The position numbers and the translations under genes were made by a program. The notes under the pieces are model-generated. The model was not told the origin of the DNA and ran no database searches. It saw only the letters and a program-made list of their open reading frames with translations. Positions 37,901 to 45,856 of a DNA stretch of 64,000 bases are shown here, piece after piece. This DNA is from CAIZQW01 sp942493055 (GTDB taxonomy: Bacteria; Verrucomicrobiota; Kiritimatiellia; RFP12; UBA1067): positions 3,658,001 through 3,722,000 of the forward strand of contig OW818680.1 in NCBI GenBank assembly GCA_942493055.1. Direction: 5' to 3'. Each line of letters starts with the position of its first letter. The stretch's first letter is position 1.

Positions 37901-39589
37901 ACAGCCGTGGATCAGGGCGGCGGTGGCGGCGCCCAAGAGCCAGTCGTTGGTTATAAGCGTGTTCGAATCGTCCGTACGTCTGTGCAGACCAGTAGCTTCA
38001 CGGTGGGTCCGATCTTTGATAAGACGATCTTCGGACGTGATTATATCCATGAGGGCGATCTGATGACCATGCCGAGCTATGAAGGCTATGGGTTGGATTG
38101 GGGCTTCGCGGGTATCCTGACACCGAGTGCGGTTGGTGCAGTCGGGTATAAAGTGTATGTTGGCGACAACGATATTCTGACGAACAATACCCTGATCGCG
38201 TCCTTTACGAATAAGTTTGATGCTACACGTGCGGTTCCAACGACCGTAACGCCAGCTCACGGCGCTTATGTCTACTCGGCTCGTCCGACCTTTAGTTGGT
38301 CATTGACCTCCACGTACGATGGCTATAATGCCTTCGCTTTCGAAATACGTCGTGGTTCGTCGTCGGGTCCGCTGGTCTATCCGATCACCGTACGCCAAGT
38401 GCCGTTACAGGATACGAAGACTGGAAATTACATCTGGGACGCTCCGTTCTACATGGGCGACAAGAATGTGATGAACAACGGCGTCTACTATTGGCGCGTT
38501 CAGATGCTGAATTCGAAATATAGCACGGTTACCACCGCAGCCGGGGACTGGTCTGCGTGGAAGATCTTCCGTTGGGATGTCAACAAGCCGCTGCCTCCGT
38601 CAGGAACAGCGACGAATCTGATGGGGTCATCGTCAGGCTACGGACAGCTCAGAGCGGTTGTCAAGTACTTTGGCGCAGCAACGACACTCGCGGACAACGT
38701 AGTCGTCCAGGCGTTTAATAATCGTGGCTTCACCGGCTTCCCTGCAGCACAGTATACCTTTGCCGCAAGCCAGATCGGGTTGATCACGAACACAAGCCTG
38801 TCTGCGACGAACGCCATCGCAATGCGCGGCCTGAAGCCAGCCACCTATTACGTACGCGCCTTCATCGACTCCAATGTCAATGGTGTGCTCGATACATGGG
38901 AATCTTGGGGTTATGCGAACTACTATGGCGAGAACAAGTCGCTCTACGATGTCAGGCCGATTGAGGTGCTCGCATCGGCGACCAGCCCGCTCGTCACCGT
39001 CTACATCGAAGATAGTGACACGGATCAGGACTGGTTCCCGGATGCTTATGAGTATCAGCTCAACGGAAACCTGACCACACTGGGACCGCTTGATAGCTGG
39101 GTTTATCGCGGGGACTCGGAGATCAATCCGAATCTCTCGTCGAGCGGAATCATCGCCATGATGCTTTACATGACTGCCGGGACGAGTGAACAGCAGGATG
39201 CCTTCTTCAGCATGGCTGTCGCTGATCCGGACGTGATTCCTGCGACGCCTCCAGCCGTGACCATACAGAGCTTGAATGTCACGACGGGCGGGACAACGCT
39301 GAACTGGGCATTGACGCCGGGACAGCCTGCGCAGTCTGATTCGCTCTTCGTGCAGACACTGCTTGGCGTTGCCGGAACATTGAGTGATACCGCTGTAAAG
39401 ACCTACACGTATACAGTCAAGTTCTCAACCTCCCTTGCGCTACCCCGTAGCGAATGGATGGCTGTCAAGATTGATCAGGTCACGGTGGACGCAAACGGAA
39501 CAGAGACTGTTACGAGTGTCCTGGACACCCTGCCTGCTGCGGGCACAAGCGGATTCTTCTGCGTTGAAGTTGCCGAAGGCATCCAGTAA
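28985..39589 (+). CDS. giant secreted multidomain protein (Calx-beta, PKD, Ca-loop repeats, LamG)
   Basis: 3534 residues. A signal peptide is cut near AYA/QGD (about 31). Calx-beta-like strands start near residues 312, 537 and 759. PKD domains lie near 440-525, 670-750 and 880-965 (KWNFGDG, QFQFEDG, FWDWGDG). Many Asp-rich calcium loops (thrombospondin type 3/EF-like) follow, such as DSDGDGYPDGWEYWF (1222), DTDGDIMNDAWEIL (1309) and DTDRDALPDAWESQF (1712). A LamG/concanavalin-like domain covers about 2056-2292. More Ca-loops and fibronectin-like parts run to the C-terminus. I chose the start at 28985, with GGAG upstream and the signal peptide following. No membrane anchor, PEP-CTERM or LPXTG signal is present. 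The domains imply calcium-stabilised adhesion or polysaccharide binding; no enzyme domain was recognised. Confidence 0.88.
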   Translation: MNTKKRFTMMLKKMVLPFIACGVMGVTSAYAQGDIIGFYSPSANSSFTAPGATVEFTIRLYGTIVVSNLFNTTYAQPEIRMQVGSDGSSSTAYATLIRSEWTVAPFNLLNRTDLTFSYTIRPGDMADPLKIFSTSSSGFTIVPNQCWIYKAYSDGSWSNVTWKVDNNLYNQPGNNDMDTGLITQGDFDLSSQNIRITTLSFDDANSPTTLIARQPSTLWRIKSGATNSVPVKVMIWTPHTNVLQIGSIPNQALEVTIPAGQDFADFAIKGLDTNAIPTIAMVYAQRPSDYKPPSLTNSISRAVTIEPPGAPTISLEFLNGQSTMSISETNEVETGLFRIVLSESNPSRVYVDFSIAHQPSTTTNIVITPQPGGFFVNAGQERSVYYPFSAVNGTKESSRAPYVRVMPSATNTTKYTMQSAGVINVGNVPPTVQWYPPAIADENTPVAFEWSDLIDVDADLARGVAFKWNFGDGPSITQTNFTTSGIFNKTYINVGNTPRSYTVTLTVTDADGGVYTLPSHTIIVSPAPKPANVAVVVDRADFTYLEGDTTAKYRVVLSVPALQNTIVSLVGTYVTDSTSSDDCLTLTVTNNIFIATGLTSSVPYSMTLKDGTAKTASGILITPTITNAAAQAQYPGVSPAIVVIENVAPGIDTVPTCQPTTSALPPYNAIELGKPFGFRYKATDIVADVNGTPPISVQFQFEDGTTKTSIGANGTVTNTFTALGAQTVTMVATDKDGGERTVTFPIMVVPPLPPPSVTVVDYPVFIAENDTTAKQLTVMLSQTPVSAGIITPVTVYLDVTPANSAVNGAVTIPASVTFFSSQSTKQVNFTVQDGTPLSQIAGFTVTPRIVAGDPGSTLYTQFQPGQVLVQNVAPVFLQPVDGSTNTVATVGQPRTFNWSIRDVTADLPTMNLFWDWGDGTSSTTTGGSGSTTHTYNAASSQVSVTVTATDKDGYFSVISFYVTVKDSKQVIALPIGPNTAGFNGYTDLGTGTIVAPAASPSLWNATEFFYTFYFSADAMTAQLRAIPTPTPLPGSGKRSYFFAWDGPLAAFQNPLHVTQPLAPAQTIINLPTGTVGTGGTAGGTATLNGTMVQVSAIFTVEYDAADVETPAGINNGDLNQDGIPDRLVQRYFIDPAAAGGTDTALDPIWFENLRAFNEDEDFLPVYPTGDNQGVIDFRPVANPNTAADAVPVNAFTAFMEVRGYDGILGTLDDPMTDPTLEDSDGDGYPDGWEYWFYYQSRFVHRMGSRFNPRNIAQGEVIDYSEIQLAFNPLNPRSTYTEARWREDFDNDGLLDIEELVIGTDPTNWDTDGDIMNDAWEILRGFNPQDGRDGNLVAQNNPDGDYFAISTVARQHIQVVTTNTAENEIGDFVFLVTTNHYLVALDTNNVQDMATLTTAYRYGDDATGPWAVGRPVAANVLTPNDRIAGPADVAINAIILHFQVRMENGFDPRVAWRLALPRFAAAYVTGGAPAGWPYGPAERFGPWLPPHAPDTRPFTALDEYLLMKFMYELQMNGMIGPNGWIGRLTAGIANTATTRILMQEAWARFTTHPCTPDTDATPALSDGVPDGWELYVAVAEDRGAWLADNAFAYSPWDAADGDGNRPDDGVSYQEEYWATDSLPTYLNAALYYGAIAPATIPVTGTAAVTIQRPVGHADTYWVNKFWPTDPWSTDTDDDNVSDGGERAFVYGNAVDIGGICIAGGGLNPNSVDTDRDALPDAWESQFAGAPVAADGTTTLPPVLPGQPAIAVAMTITDGQDGTVADENKDTDLDGLLSFEEYMTQSLRCYRYDIPEPNAMINNVDFDPDPVTGQVGQPMDSTFQIGSLFTEVVMEWDQCRLGWPATAPLWWMRPAGARYCSTDPQNPDSDYDNMDDYYEMYHGINPLLGNGMRADLLDDRVAYAYGAPGYPVPTAPPPLSYANNYWTLAYAFEKDFILFPWVNGMPDSDPDADGLLNLEEMLAVNTPLVENYNTDPSPIWMTDPSNLGSITARFYTPSSLMYRPMFFWPPVPVPLFTYQFEMNEGYDTDNDGGSDKDELITNRGAKSDPRDSEDPVRRQAIWFSGNNSAAVSPFMYSDYASIAGTAFADMEQAFRSFTVELWARPDWATNNNVQILIERAFDYLQSDASQDPASPRLRRNFLIGIAPDGRVFGGFDNPGGHDEHTDTVRLYGEKIVSNTWVHLAARMDGRTQKFTLFVNGVSQGEMATTLIPATGIDPVRSYPTQDAITDIVYREGALTIGAGSINLTSLGVGINFGMAWTRVGTIIPVTWADYNNFYRGWIDEVRVWDGARSNQEINDNFKKRFTRDDILANRTQILQELNGGAGRTALSTNNFLSPILMNYYTFNNLFSADTEQYVAQVPRGFNSTAVNDNRLNGNAAGAMVNWWNRCPVKNTVYNNWHYLPWIENVVTHMPRVTQLANTNGPVVFVNDNVVSDSIYWTRRAAGNLEAQNSFPNNNDPYGFTYGLTSMIDLLPIGSAWAKQCTDFWDELGATGNWLENSGTTDDGLPTWWIALHGTTDAWTDLYTGTNAYYKDNGMTNGEAYQRDLAKGMLPSAANTTDYTAAFAQIADSNGDGMPDWWKSMYGLSITDSTGESGSLGDPDKDALSNYAEYQITEVYKFRYSNPLKFKTNPAQPVSDYFMKPAGGRLNYGAMFSDHDFIEGWWEELYAPGAANPYVFDSKTDYDSDGWSNWAEARYSQAVASVRPDLRELVMVNEITTFEYPVPIVATRLNYKGIQTTGNMIIQAFSTSDMLGFADATWNIAFGQAAAQQNTMPLGFYANKIIRTRLSPGSVVPGTLQIQLTDTWTGDVAQNGFDMNGVIYANGAGGAMDEIGTINYITGEMVLNMGTYENTVIITDQANYPQQRDSYVDSRLSYYEMTYETKLPNGWPQNVYLGRATTGALKEGKNYFFAFIDVDDNGAWDAGEPAGLGTPFETDIGWDENALDIQLTDYTPNNLRLSLTTGLRSEDVIFGTAVDQGGGGGAQEPVVGYKRVRIVRTSVQTSSFTVGPIFDKTIFGRDYIHEGDLMTMPSYEGYGLDWGFAGILTPSAVGAVGYKVYVGDNDILTNNTLIASFTNKFDATRAVPTTVTPAHGAYVYSARPTFSWSLTSTYDGYNAFAFEIRRGSSSGPLVYPITVRQVPLQDTKTGNYIWDAPFYMGDKNVMNNGVYYWRVQMLNSKYSTVTTAAGDWSAWKIFRWDVNKPLPPSGTATNLMGSSSGYGQLRAVVKYFGAATTLADNVVVQAFNNRGFTGFPAAQYTFAASQIGLITNTSLSATNAIAMRGLKPATYYVRAFIDSNVNGVLDTWESWGYANYYGENKSLYDVRPIEVLASATSPLVTVYIEDSDTDQDWFPDAYEYQLNGNLTTLGPLDSWVYRGDSEINPNLSSSGIIAMMLYMTAGTSEQQDAFFSMAVADPDVIPATPPAVTIQSLNVTTGGTTLNWALTPGQPAQSDSLFVQTLLGVAGTLSDTAVKTYTYTVKFSTSLALPRSEWMAVKIDQVTVDANGTETVTSVLDTLPAAGTSGFFCVEVAEGIQ

Positions 39590-39603
39590 TCGTAATCCTG
39601 AAG

Positions 39604-39634
39604 CCTCGCTTGACCACTTTTGGGTCAAGCGAGG
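39604..39634 (+). terminator. strong hairpin after the giant protein gene
   Basis: Perfect 12-bp arms, CCTCGCTTGACC and GGTCAAGCGAGG, around a 7-base loop, 15 bases after the stop. The T-run is poor (GTTTGAGG), so it may act as a 3' stability element as much as a terminator. Confidence 0.65.
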
Positions 39635-39671
39635 GTTTGAGGATATTTAATTTTGAGTATGTTACTGATTT

Positions 39672-42600
39672 GTGAAATCAGAATGGCGAGTTCGAGTTAT
39701 GCTTTTACGACCCAACAGAAGTTTATGGCTAGGAATTGCATGCTTCGCTGCAATTTCAACGCATGCGTTTCGGGCTGACCCGTTGTCGGACGGGAGCAAG
39801 ACTCGGGCACAGGCGTCTCAATCAACTAATCTCGTACAGCATATCAAGCGTGTAGCGACACAGCAGCAGAAGGAGGTCCGCTCTGCGGCTGAAAAAGAAG
39901 GTGTTAGAATACTATGGGATGACCGATCACAGACACCCCGCTCTGTTCGTGCACAGGACTTGGGCAATCGGAGTTTCACAGGAAAAGGTCGAGGGGTCTT
40001 GCGAAATGATCCAGCGGTATTACTGGATGCGGTTTCCCCGCTTTTTGGCATAGCAGATGCAAAATCAGAGTTTATCGAGCGGAAGACCACTTCTGATGAG
40101 CTTGGTCATAAGCATGCTCGAATGAGACAATACTATAAAGGATTACGAGTTGTCGGCGGCGAGCTGATTGTGCATTTCGATGCTTCAGGGACGGCTTATG
40201 AAGTCAATGGTGAATATATCAAAGATATCCGGGTAGTTACAAAGGCCTCGCTCAAGCATCAGGATGCCCTTCAAATTGCACAAGCCGATTTAAAATCCAG
40301 AGGCAACGACGCGATTACGGTCGCTAAAAAACCAGAACTCGTTGTGCATGCCAGAAACAACCAAGAGCCACGGTTGGCGTATGAGTTAGCATTAAAATAC
40401 GCAGGGGCCGGCATCAAAATTCCGGGGTATTGGCTCTATTGGGTGGATGCCATGGATGGCACGATACTAAATGCCTATAATGATGTTAAGGCTCTTACCC
40501 CAAACGCAGCTGGAAGAGCAGTTCCGATCACAGGGCAAATTTTGCCATCAGAGACACGTGTTACGGGCGATGACGGGATTCGAACAGTTCAAGGCTGGAC
40601 CGATGCCTCCTTGAATTTCTTTCTGCACAATCCCGCGAATCATTGGCAACTCTATAATGAAGGGGGCGGTGGTGTTTATACCGACGAAAACTCTATCGCC
40701 TATCGAACGACCGATAACTGGGGCGATTCTGATCCTGCGGAAATGTCTATTGCTGTAAACGTTAATACGGTGCAACTGTATTTTAGACAGGTCATGGGAA
40801 GAAATAGCTGGGATAATCGGGGAACGATGATCCCTGTCAATGTGCATCATGGAGTCAACTTTGTGAATGGATACTGGGATGGGGCGACCATTACCATTGG
40901 CGATGGAGACAATATTGAAGCAACCTGTATTGGCGTTTTGGATGTCATGGGCCATGAACTGACTCATGGTGTTACTGAATCCGCTGCAGGCCTCGTTTAT
41001 CAAGATGAGTCTGGGGCGCTCAATGAGTCCTTCTCTGATATATTTGGAGCATGTATTGAATTTTTTGGACAGCCAGATGGATCTGCTCTCTATCCTCAAG
41101 CTAGTCCGGGAACAGCAGATTGGCTCATGGGCGAAGATGCCTGGTTGACATCTACTGCGCTTCGAGATATGCGTAATCCAAAGAATACGGCTGTGGTGGG
41201 GTGGGGAAGTGAACAGCCTTCAATGTATTTTGGCGAGTATTGGCATACGGAGGCCTGGGACAATGGAGGCGTGCATATCAACTCGGGCGTTCAGAATTTC
41301 TTCTTCTATTTGTTGACAGAGGGCGGCGTCGGTACAAATGAATTATATGAATACAATATGACAGGCATCGGTATTAAGAATTCCGAGAAGTTGGCCTATC
41401 GGGTGTTAGAACACTATTGTACAGGGGAAACGGATTATCACGCAATTAGAAGCTACTGGTTTTCTGCAGCAGTGGACTTGAATATGGATTGGCTTGTGCC
41501 GACTATTCAGGCATGGATTGCCGTAATGGGGCCTGGGCCTGCAGTTAAAATCGAAACCGAAAGTCCGTTGCCGGATGGCCGAGTCGGTAGTCCTTATTCT
41601 CTACAATTTAGAGCATCTGGAGGAATCTATCCGCTTTATACGTGGCAAATGATCGATGGCCAGCTTCCACAGAACTTCACTTTTTCGACAAATGGTGTTT
41701 TGTCCGGGCTGTCCATGGAGCCAAGCACAAACACGTTCACGGTTGTTGTAACCTGTATTGACAAGCAGACTGCGACCAACACCTTTGAGATCGTTATTCT
41801 TCCTGCCTATCCCGCGCCCTTCAGCGAGAACTTTAATGGTGTTATGGAAAGCCCCTTGACAGGGTGGCATCAAGAGAGCGTTTCGAATACTGTGCTTTGG
41901 CGTACGCGGATTGGATCTCCGTCAGGACGGCCCTTACAGCCGTTTGAGGGCGAAAAGAATGCCTATCTGGGTGTGTTCACCGATCTTGGCAGTGCCAGCC
42001 TTCCGCAACATATTACACGCATGATTTCGCCCATGATCCAATTCGGCCCATACGCCCGCGACGTTAGAATTTCCTTTGCGTACTATCTGGAAAACAGACT
42101 CTATTCTCTCCCGGATTCTTTGAGAATTTACTATAAGACAGCATACACGAACGAGTGGATCGGACCTATTGCGACCCTTACTGCACCAGAACCGATGTGG
42201 CAAGAGCATACTATAACTTTGCCGGAGTCAGCGGCTGGCAAAGGAGTCTATTTTGCCTTTGAAGGCTGGGCTATGGGCGGGCATGGCGTCAGTCTGGATG
42301 CCATTCTGATCGATGACCCAGTGCCGCCGCTCCAGATTGTGACCCCGACACCTCTGCCAATCGCCCTCTGCGAGACAAACTACACATTGACAGTGCCGCT
42401 GGTGACGTTAGCCTCTGTGGGCGGCTTTACGAATGCACTGGGCCTTACTTCTTATCAGTATGCTCTTGTCAATGGGATGTCCTTGCCGAGCGGCTTTACC
42501 CTCACCCCCGCAGGGGTGATCATCGGGCAATGGGACTTGCCGATTCCAATGACAGCGTTTGATGTGGAGGTCACGGATCTTATTGGGGGCGCGAAGGCGA

Positions 42601-44672
42601 CCAATACCTTGGCCTTTTCTGTTGAATATCCCAGAGCCCCTGTTTTAAAGGAGGACTTCTTGACGGATGACGGCAAGCTGCCTTCTGGCTGGTCCATTGA
42701 GTATGTGGCCAATACAGTTGATTGGAAAATTGGCTATCCAGGGGGTATGGATGGCATCTCGCCGCCTTTTGCAGCGCATAGCGATTATCAATATGCTTTC
42801 TTCTTTGGTACGCCCAGTGCCGGTTCACTTATTGCGTCCAAGCTCGTTTCGCCAGTCATTGATCTGACGCAGATGCCGAACAATTCACGATTGGTTTTCT
42901 GGCATTTTATGCAACGCTGGAGCGGACAGGATCAGTTGCGCGTCTACTACAGAAACGTGGTTGACGGTCCTTGGACGAGGCTCATGACGTATACAAACAA
43001 TGTCACCAGTTGGACGCAGCGGATCGTCCCGTTGCCAGAACCTACACGGACCTACCAGATCGCCTTTGAGGGCGTGGCGAAGTCCGGGTATGGTGTTTGC
43101 GTCGACACCGTATCCATCACGGATGACGGTGGGGCACCCGTGATTCTCACACGTGACACGTTGCCGTCAGGCTTTGATAACTTCTCCTATTCCACGCAAC
43201 TTGAGGCAGTCGGTGGCATTGCCCCATACCAGTGGAACATCGTTTCAAACGGTTTGCCTCGCGGTTTGATACTCGATTCAGTAACCGGTATCATCAGCGG
43301 CATACCCGTCGGAAGTACACAGACGTATTTCAGAGTGGCTGTCACGGGATATGACAACAAGGCATCGACAAATCTCTTTTCGCTTAAGATTCTTCCTCCT
43401 GGAATTGTTCCCTATTGGGAGCCCTTTAATGAAACTGTTTTGCCGGATGACTGGGTTCAGATAACGCACGAAGGCTCAACTGCAGCATGGAGGACCACGG
43501 CGGGAACTTATAGTCCGTATACAAGTACCGCGCGTGCACCTGGCAGCGCATTCAGCGCGCCCTATAACGCGTGCCTTTGGGGAGAGGCTGGGCCTGGCGG
43601 GCTGCCGCAAATGGCCACGCTGATGACAAAGCCTTTTGATTTGGGTGGGTGTGTGAATACGACACTCTCCTTCCAGTTATGCATGAAACGGTATCTCAAC
43701 AACCTGAATAATCAAGACTGGCTTTCGGTCTGGTATCGCTCGAACGAACAGGGGAGCTGGAATGTTTTGACGAATTATGATGCCGACTATTTTTCAGGCA
43801 CGAATGTAACTGCAATAACGAAGTGGACACAGCAGACCTTTAATTTGCCGGATCCTTCAGCAACCTATCGAATCGCCTTTGTAGGCTCTGCCAGAGGCGG
43901 CTGGGGAATTTGTATCGATGATGTGGATGTGCGCGGAGAACGAACAGCGTTTCCTCTGGAGTTTTTGACACCGACGCTCTTGCCGGAAGGCACGAACCAA
44001 GTGCTCTATCCGCCAGTGACCTTAGAGGCGACGGGCGGAACACTGTTGCCCTACACGTGGCGCGTCGTGACATCTGATATTCTGCCTCCGGGCTTGACGC
44101 TGGACCCGAATACCGGTGTCATCAGCGGGACGCCGACGCAAGCCGGCCTCTATACCTTCGGCATTACCGTTCAGGATGCCAATAGTGTCGCAACCACGGG
44201 CGAGTTTTCGCTGAGAATACGCAGCGGCAGCATGACGCCCTTTGAGGAGTGGAAGAGTCTCTACTTCCCGCTTCCGGACAGCTATCTGGGTGATAATGCG
44301 GACCAGTCAGGAGACGGGATCGCCAATCTGATTAAGTACGGCATGGGGCTGAACCCGACAAATCTGAATGGCGGCATTTATATTCTCGGCGGCTTGACGA
44401 ACCTGGTAGGTGCGCCGAATGTGGCTGACGGACGTTATCTCTACTTGGGCTATCGCCGTTCGCTCTCGGCAACAGACCTGGACTTCTTTGTGAAGGGCAA
44501 GACGGATCTCGGCAATGTGGGTGAACTCTGGCAGACCAATAATGTTGTTGAGCTGACGCCTTGGACCGTTGGTGAGGCCGGTGTCTGGTCGTGGGTTTAC
44601 AATGTACATCCAACGCCTGCCACCAATGCGCCGCAACGTTTCTTCCGCCTTGAGGTTGAGCTGAAACCTTAG
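39672..44672 (+). CDS. secreted M4 (thermolysin-like) metalloprotease with Ig-like repeats
   Basis: About 1666 residues. A signal peptide is followed by FTP/PepSY propeptide domains (about 130-270) and the M4 catalytic domain (about 297-610). The zinc site is HELTH (about 427) with Glu in GALNESFSD (about 449) and the proton donor His in GGVHINSG (about 533). Then come He_PIG Ig-like domains (about 630-703, 1157-1240, 1430-1515) alternating with jelly-roll-like domains, and a C-terminal segment, NADQSGDGIANLIKYGMGLN, typical of PVC secreted proteins. The start is uncertain: GTG at 39672 or ATG at 39699, neither with a good ribosome site. It follows the giant protein and could process it. Propeptide cleavage would activate it outside the cell. 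Confidence 0.92.
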   Translation: MKSEWRVRVMLLRPNRSLWLGIACFAAISTHAFRADPLSDGSKTRAQASQSTNLVQHIKRVATQQQKEVRSAAEKEGVRILWDDRSQTPRSVRAQDLGNRSFTGKGRGVLRNDPAVLLDAVSPLFGIADAKSEFIERKTTSDELGHKHARMRQYYKGLRVVGGELIVHFDASGTAYEVNGEYIKDIRVVTKASLKHQDALQIAQADLKSRGNDAITVAKKPELVVHARNNQEPRLAYELALKYAGAGIKIPGYWLYWVDAMDGTILNAYNDVKALTPNAAGRAVPITGQILPSETRVTGDDGIRTVQGWTDASLNFFLHNPANHWQLYNEGGGGVYTDENSIAYRTTDNWGDSDPAEMSIAVNVNTVQLYFRQVMGRNSWDNRGTMIPVNVHHGVNFVNGYWDGATITIGDGDNIEATCIGVLDVMGHELTHGVTESAAGLVYQDESGALNESFSDIFGACIEFFGQPDGSALYPQASPGTADWLMGEDAWLTSTALRDMRNPKNTAVVGWGSEQPSMYFGEYWHTEAWDNGGVHINSGVQNFFFYLLTEGGVGTNELYEYNMTGIGIKNSEKLAYRVLEHYCTGETDYHAIRSYWFSAAVDLNMDWLVPTIQAWIAVMGPGPAVKIETESPLPDGRVGSPYSLQFRASGGIYPLYTWQMIDGQLPQNFTFSTNGVLSGLSMEPSTNTFTVVVTCIDKQTATNTFEIVILPAYPAPFSENFNGVMESPLTGWHQESVSNTVLWRTRIGSPSGRPLQPFEGEKNAYLGVFTDLGSASLPQHITRMISPMIQFGPYARDVRISFAYYLENRLYSLPDSLRIYYKTAYTNEWIGPIATLTAPEPMWQEHTITLPESAAGKGVYFAFEGWAMGGHGVSLDAILIDDPVPPLQIVTPTPLPIALCETNYTLTVPLVTLASVGGFTNALGLTSYQYALVNGMSLPSGFTLTPAGVIIGQWDLPIPMTAFDVEVTDLIGGAKATNTLAFSVEYPRAPVLKEDFLTDDGKLPSGWSIEYVANTVDWKIGYPGGMDGISPPFAAHSDYQYAFFFGTPSAGSLIASKLVSPVIDLTQMPNNSRLVFWHFMQRWSGQDQLRVYYRNVVDGPWTRLMTYTNNVTSWTQRIVPLPEPTRTYQIAFEGVAKSGYGVCVDTVSITDDGGAPVILTRDTLPSGFDNFSYSTQLEAVGGIAPYQWNIVSNGLPRGLILDSVTGIISGIPVGSTQTYFRVAVTGYDNKASTNLFSLKILPPGIVPYWEPFNETVLPDDWVQITHEGSTAAWRTTAGTYSPYTSTARAPGSAFSAPYNACLWGEAGPGGLPQMATLMTKPFDLGGCVNTTLSFQLCMKRYLNNLNNQDWLSVWYRSNEQGSWNVLTNYDADYFSGTNVTAITKWTQQTFNLPDPSATYRIAFVGSARGGWGICIDDVDVRGERTAFPLEFLTPTLLPEGTNQVLYPPVTLEATGGTLLPYTWRVVTSDILPPGLTLDPNTGVISGTPTQAGLYTFGITVQDANSVATTGEFSLRIRSGSMTPFEEWKSLYFPLPDSYLGDNADQSGDGIANLIKYGMGLNPTNLNGGIYILGGLTNLVGAPNVADGRYLYLGYRRSLSATDLDFFVKGKTDLGNVGELWQTNNVVELTPWTVGEAGVWSWVYNVHPTPATNAPQRFFRLEVELKP

Positions 44673-44680
44673 GAAAACAT

Positions 44681-45766
44681 ATGGACCATTCATCTCCTGC
44701 ACACTCGCTTCCTCCGGCTGAATTCGTCGCGCGTCTGCGAAAGCTTCAGGCCTATCAGAAGCGTGAGAAACTCGATGCCATTCTGATCGTATCAGATATT
44801 AACCGTTATTATTTCACGGGATTCTGTGCCTCGAATGGTATGTTGATCACAGCCGAAGAACCAGTATTTTATACGGATTTCCGCTATTTTGTCGCTGCAA
44901 AGCGTACCTTGACCTTTTTGACGGTCAAACTCATCTGGAAAAATGCAGAGGAAACAGCGTCCCTTGCGAAAATAGGGAAGCCGTGGAAACGCATTGGCTA
45001 CGAGGGAAGCCTTTCCGCAGACCGTTTTGGCAAGTGGAAGGAGGCCTTTCCGAAGGCCGAATGGGTCAATGTTTCAACCGCGATTGACGAGCTGCGCAGC
45101 ATCAAGTCTCCGGCAGAGCAACGCTGCATCCGAGCGGCTGTTCATGCGACAGATGCGGTCTTCGCCGCTGCACGTTCGCAACTTGCGCCGGGCATGACCG
45201 AATGGGACGTGCGCAACCTCATCCGGCGGGGCGCTGATTTCTGCGGACAGGGCGAAGCCTTTGACACCATTGTGTGTGCTGGGAAGAATGGCGCAGAGTG
45301 CCATCATCAACCGGATGACACGCCCCTGTTAGAAAACAGTCCGGTCCTGATCGATATGGGTGTCATGAAGGATTACTACTGCTCGGACATGACCCGTAGT
45401 TTCTGCCTTGGAAAAGCAACCGCTGAATATCGGGACATTTATAAAATTGTCCTGGGGGCGAACCTCAAAGCCATACGCGCAATCCGTCCCGGACGTAAAT
45501 GCAGCGAGATCGATGAGATTGCCCGCAACTATATTGAGAAAGCCGGCCACGGCAAACATTTCGGACACGGCCTTGGCCATTCGCTCGGCTTGGAAATTCA
45601 TGAGATGCCCCGCTTTGCAGATGTCTGCCAGACCATCCTGAAGCCGGGCATGCTGCTGACCGTGGAGCCCGGCATCTATCTGCCCGGACGCTTCGGTGTG
45701 CGCATCGAGGATGTGATCCTGGTCACACGCACAGGGTGTGAAGTGCTGACAGCTACTGAGAAGTAA
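44681..45766 (+). CDS. M24 family aminopeptidase (Xaa-Pro type)
   Basis: 361 residues. The N-terminal creatinase-like domain (DAILIVSDINRYYFTGF) precedes the pita-bread catalytic domain. The five metal ligands are visible: Asp in PVLIDMGV, Asp in CSDMTRSFC, His in FGHGLGHSLGLEIHE, Glu in TVEPGIYLPG and Glu in GVRIEDV. This pattern fits PepQ/YpdF-like Xaa-Pro peptidases. No signal peptide is seen, so it is cytoplasmic. AGGAAAA overlaps the stop of the M4 protease gene, implying read-through from it. The stop codon (45764-45766) lies in the first unit of a heptamer array. Confidence 0.94.
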   Translation: MDHSSPAHSLPPAEFVARLRKLQAYQKREKLDAILIVSDINRYYFTGFCASNGMLITAEEPVFYTDFRYFVAAKRTLTFLTVKLIWKNAEETASLAKIGKPWKRIGYEGSLSADRFGKWKEAFPKAEWVNVSTAIDELRSIKSPAEQRCIRAAVHATDAVFAAARSQLAPGMTEWDVRNLIRRGADFCGQGEAFDTIVCAGKNGAECHHQPDDTPLLENSPVLIDMGVMKDYYCSDMTRSFCLGKATAEYRDIYKIVLGANLKAIRAIRPGRKCSEIDEIARNYIEKAGHGKHFGHGLGHSLGLEIHEMPRFADVCQTILKPGMLLTVEPGIYLPGRFGVRIEDVILVTRTGCEVLTATEK

Positions 45767-45856
45767 TCAGTGATCAGTAAACAGTTATCAGTGGGCTTCG
45801 CACTGACAACTGACCACTTCCCACTGATCACTGACAACTGGCAACTGACCACTTCT
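45762..45856. repeat. head-to-head heptamer arrays (5 + 8 units)
   Basis: Five 7-bp units (AGTAATC, AGTGATC and variants) run from 45762 to 45796. After TTCG, eight inverted units (CACTGAC, AACTGAC and variants) run from 45801 to 45856. The stop codons of both convergent flanking genes fall inside the arrays. Confidence 0.88.

Noticed and set aside
28985..44672. PEP-CTERM or similar sorting signal on the two giant secreted proteins
   Set aside because: Neither C-terminus has a hydrophobic helix followed by a basic cluster; the GH172 protein lacks one too.
45762..45856. Possible CRISPR array
   Set aside because: Units are 7 bp with no spacers and no cas genes are near; the other arrays likewise.
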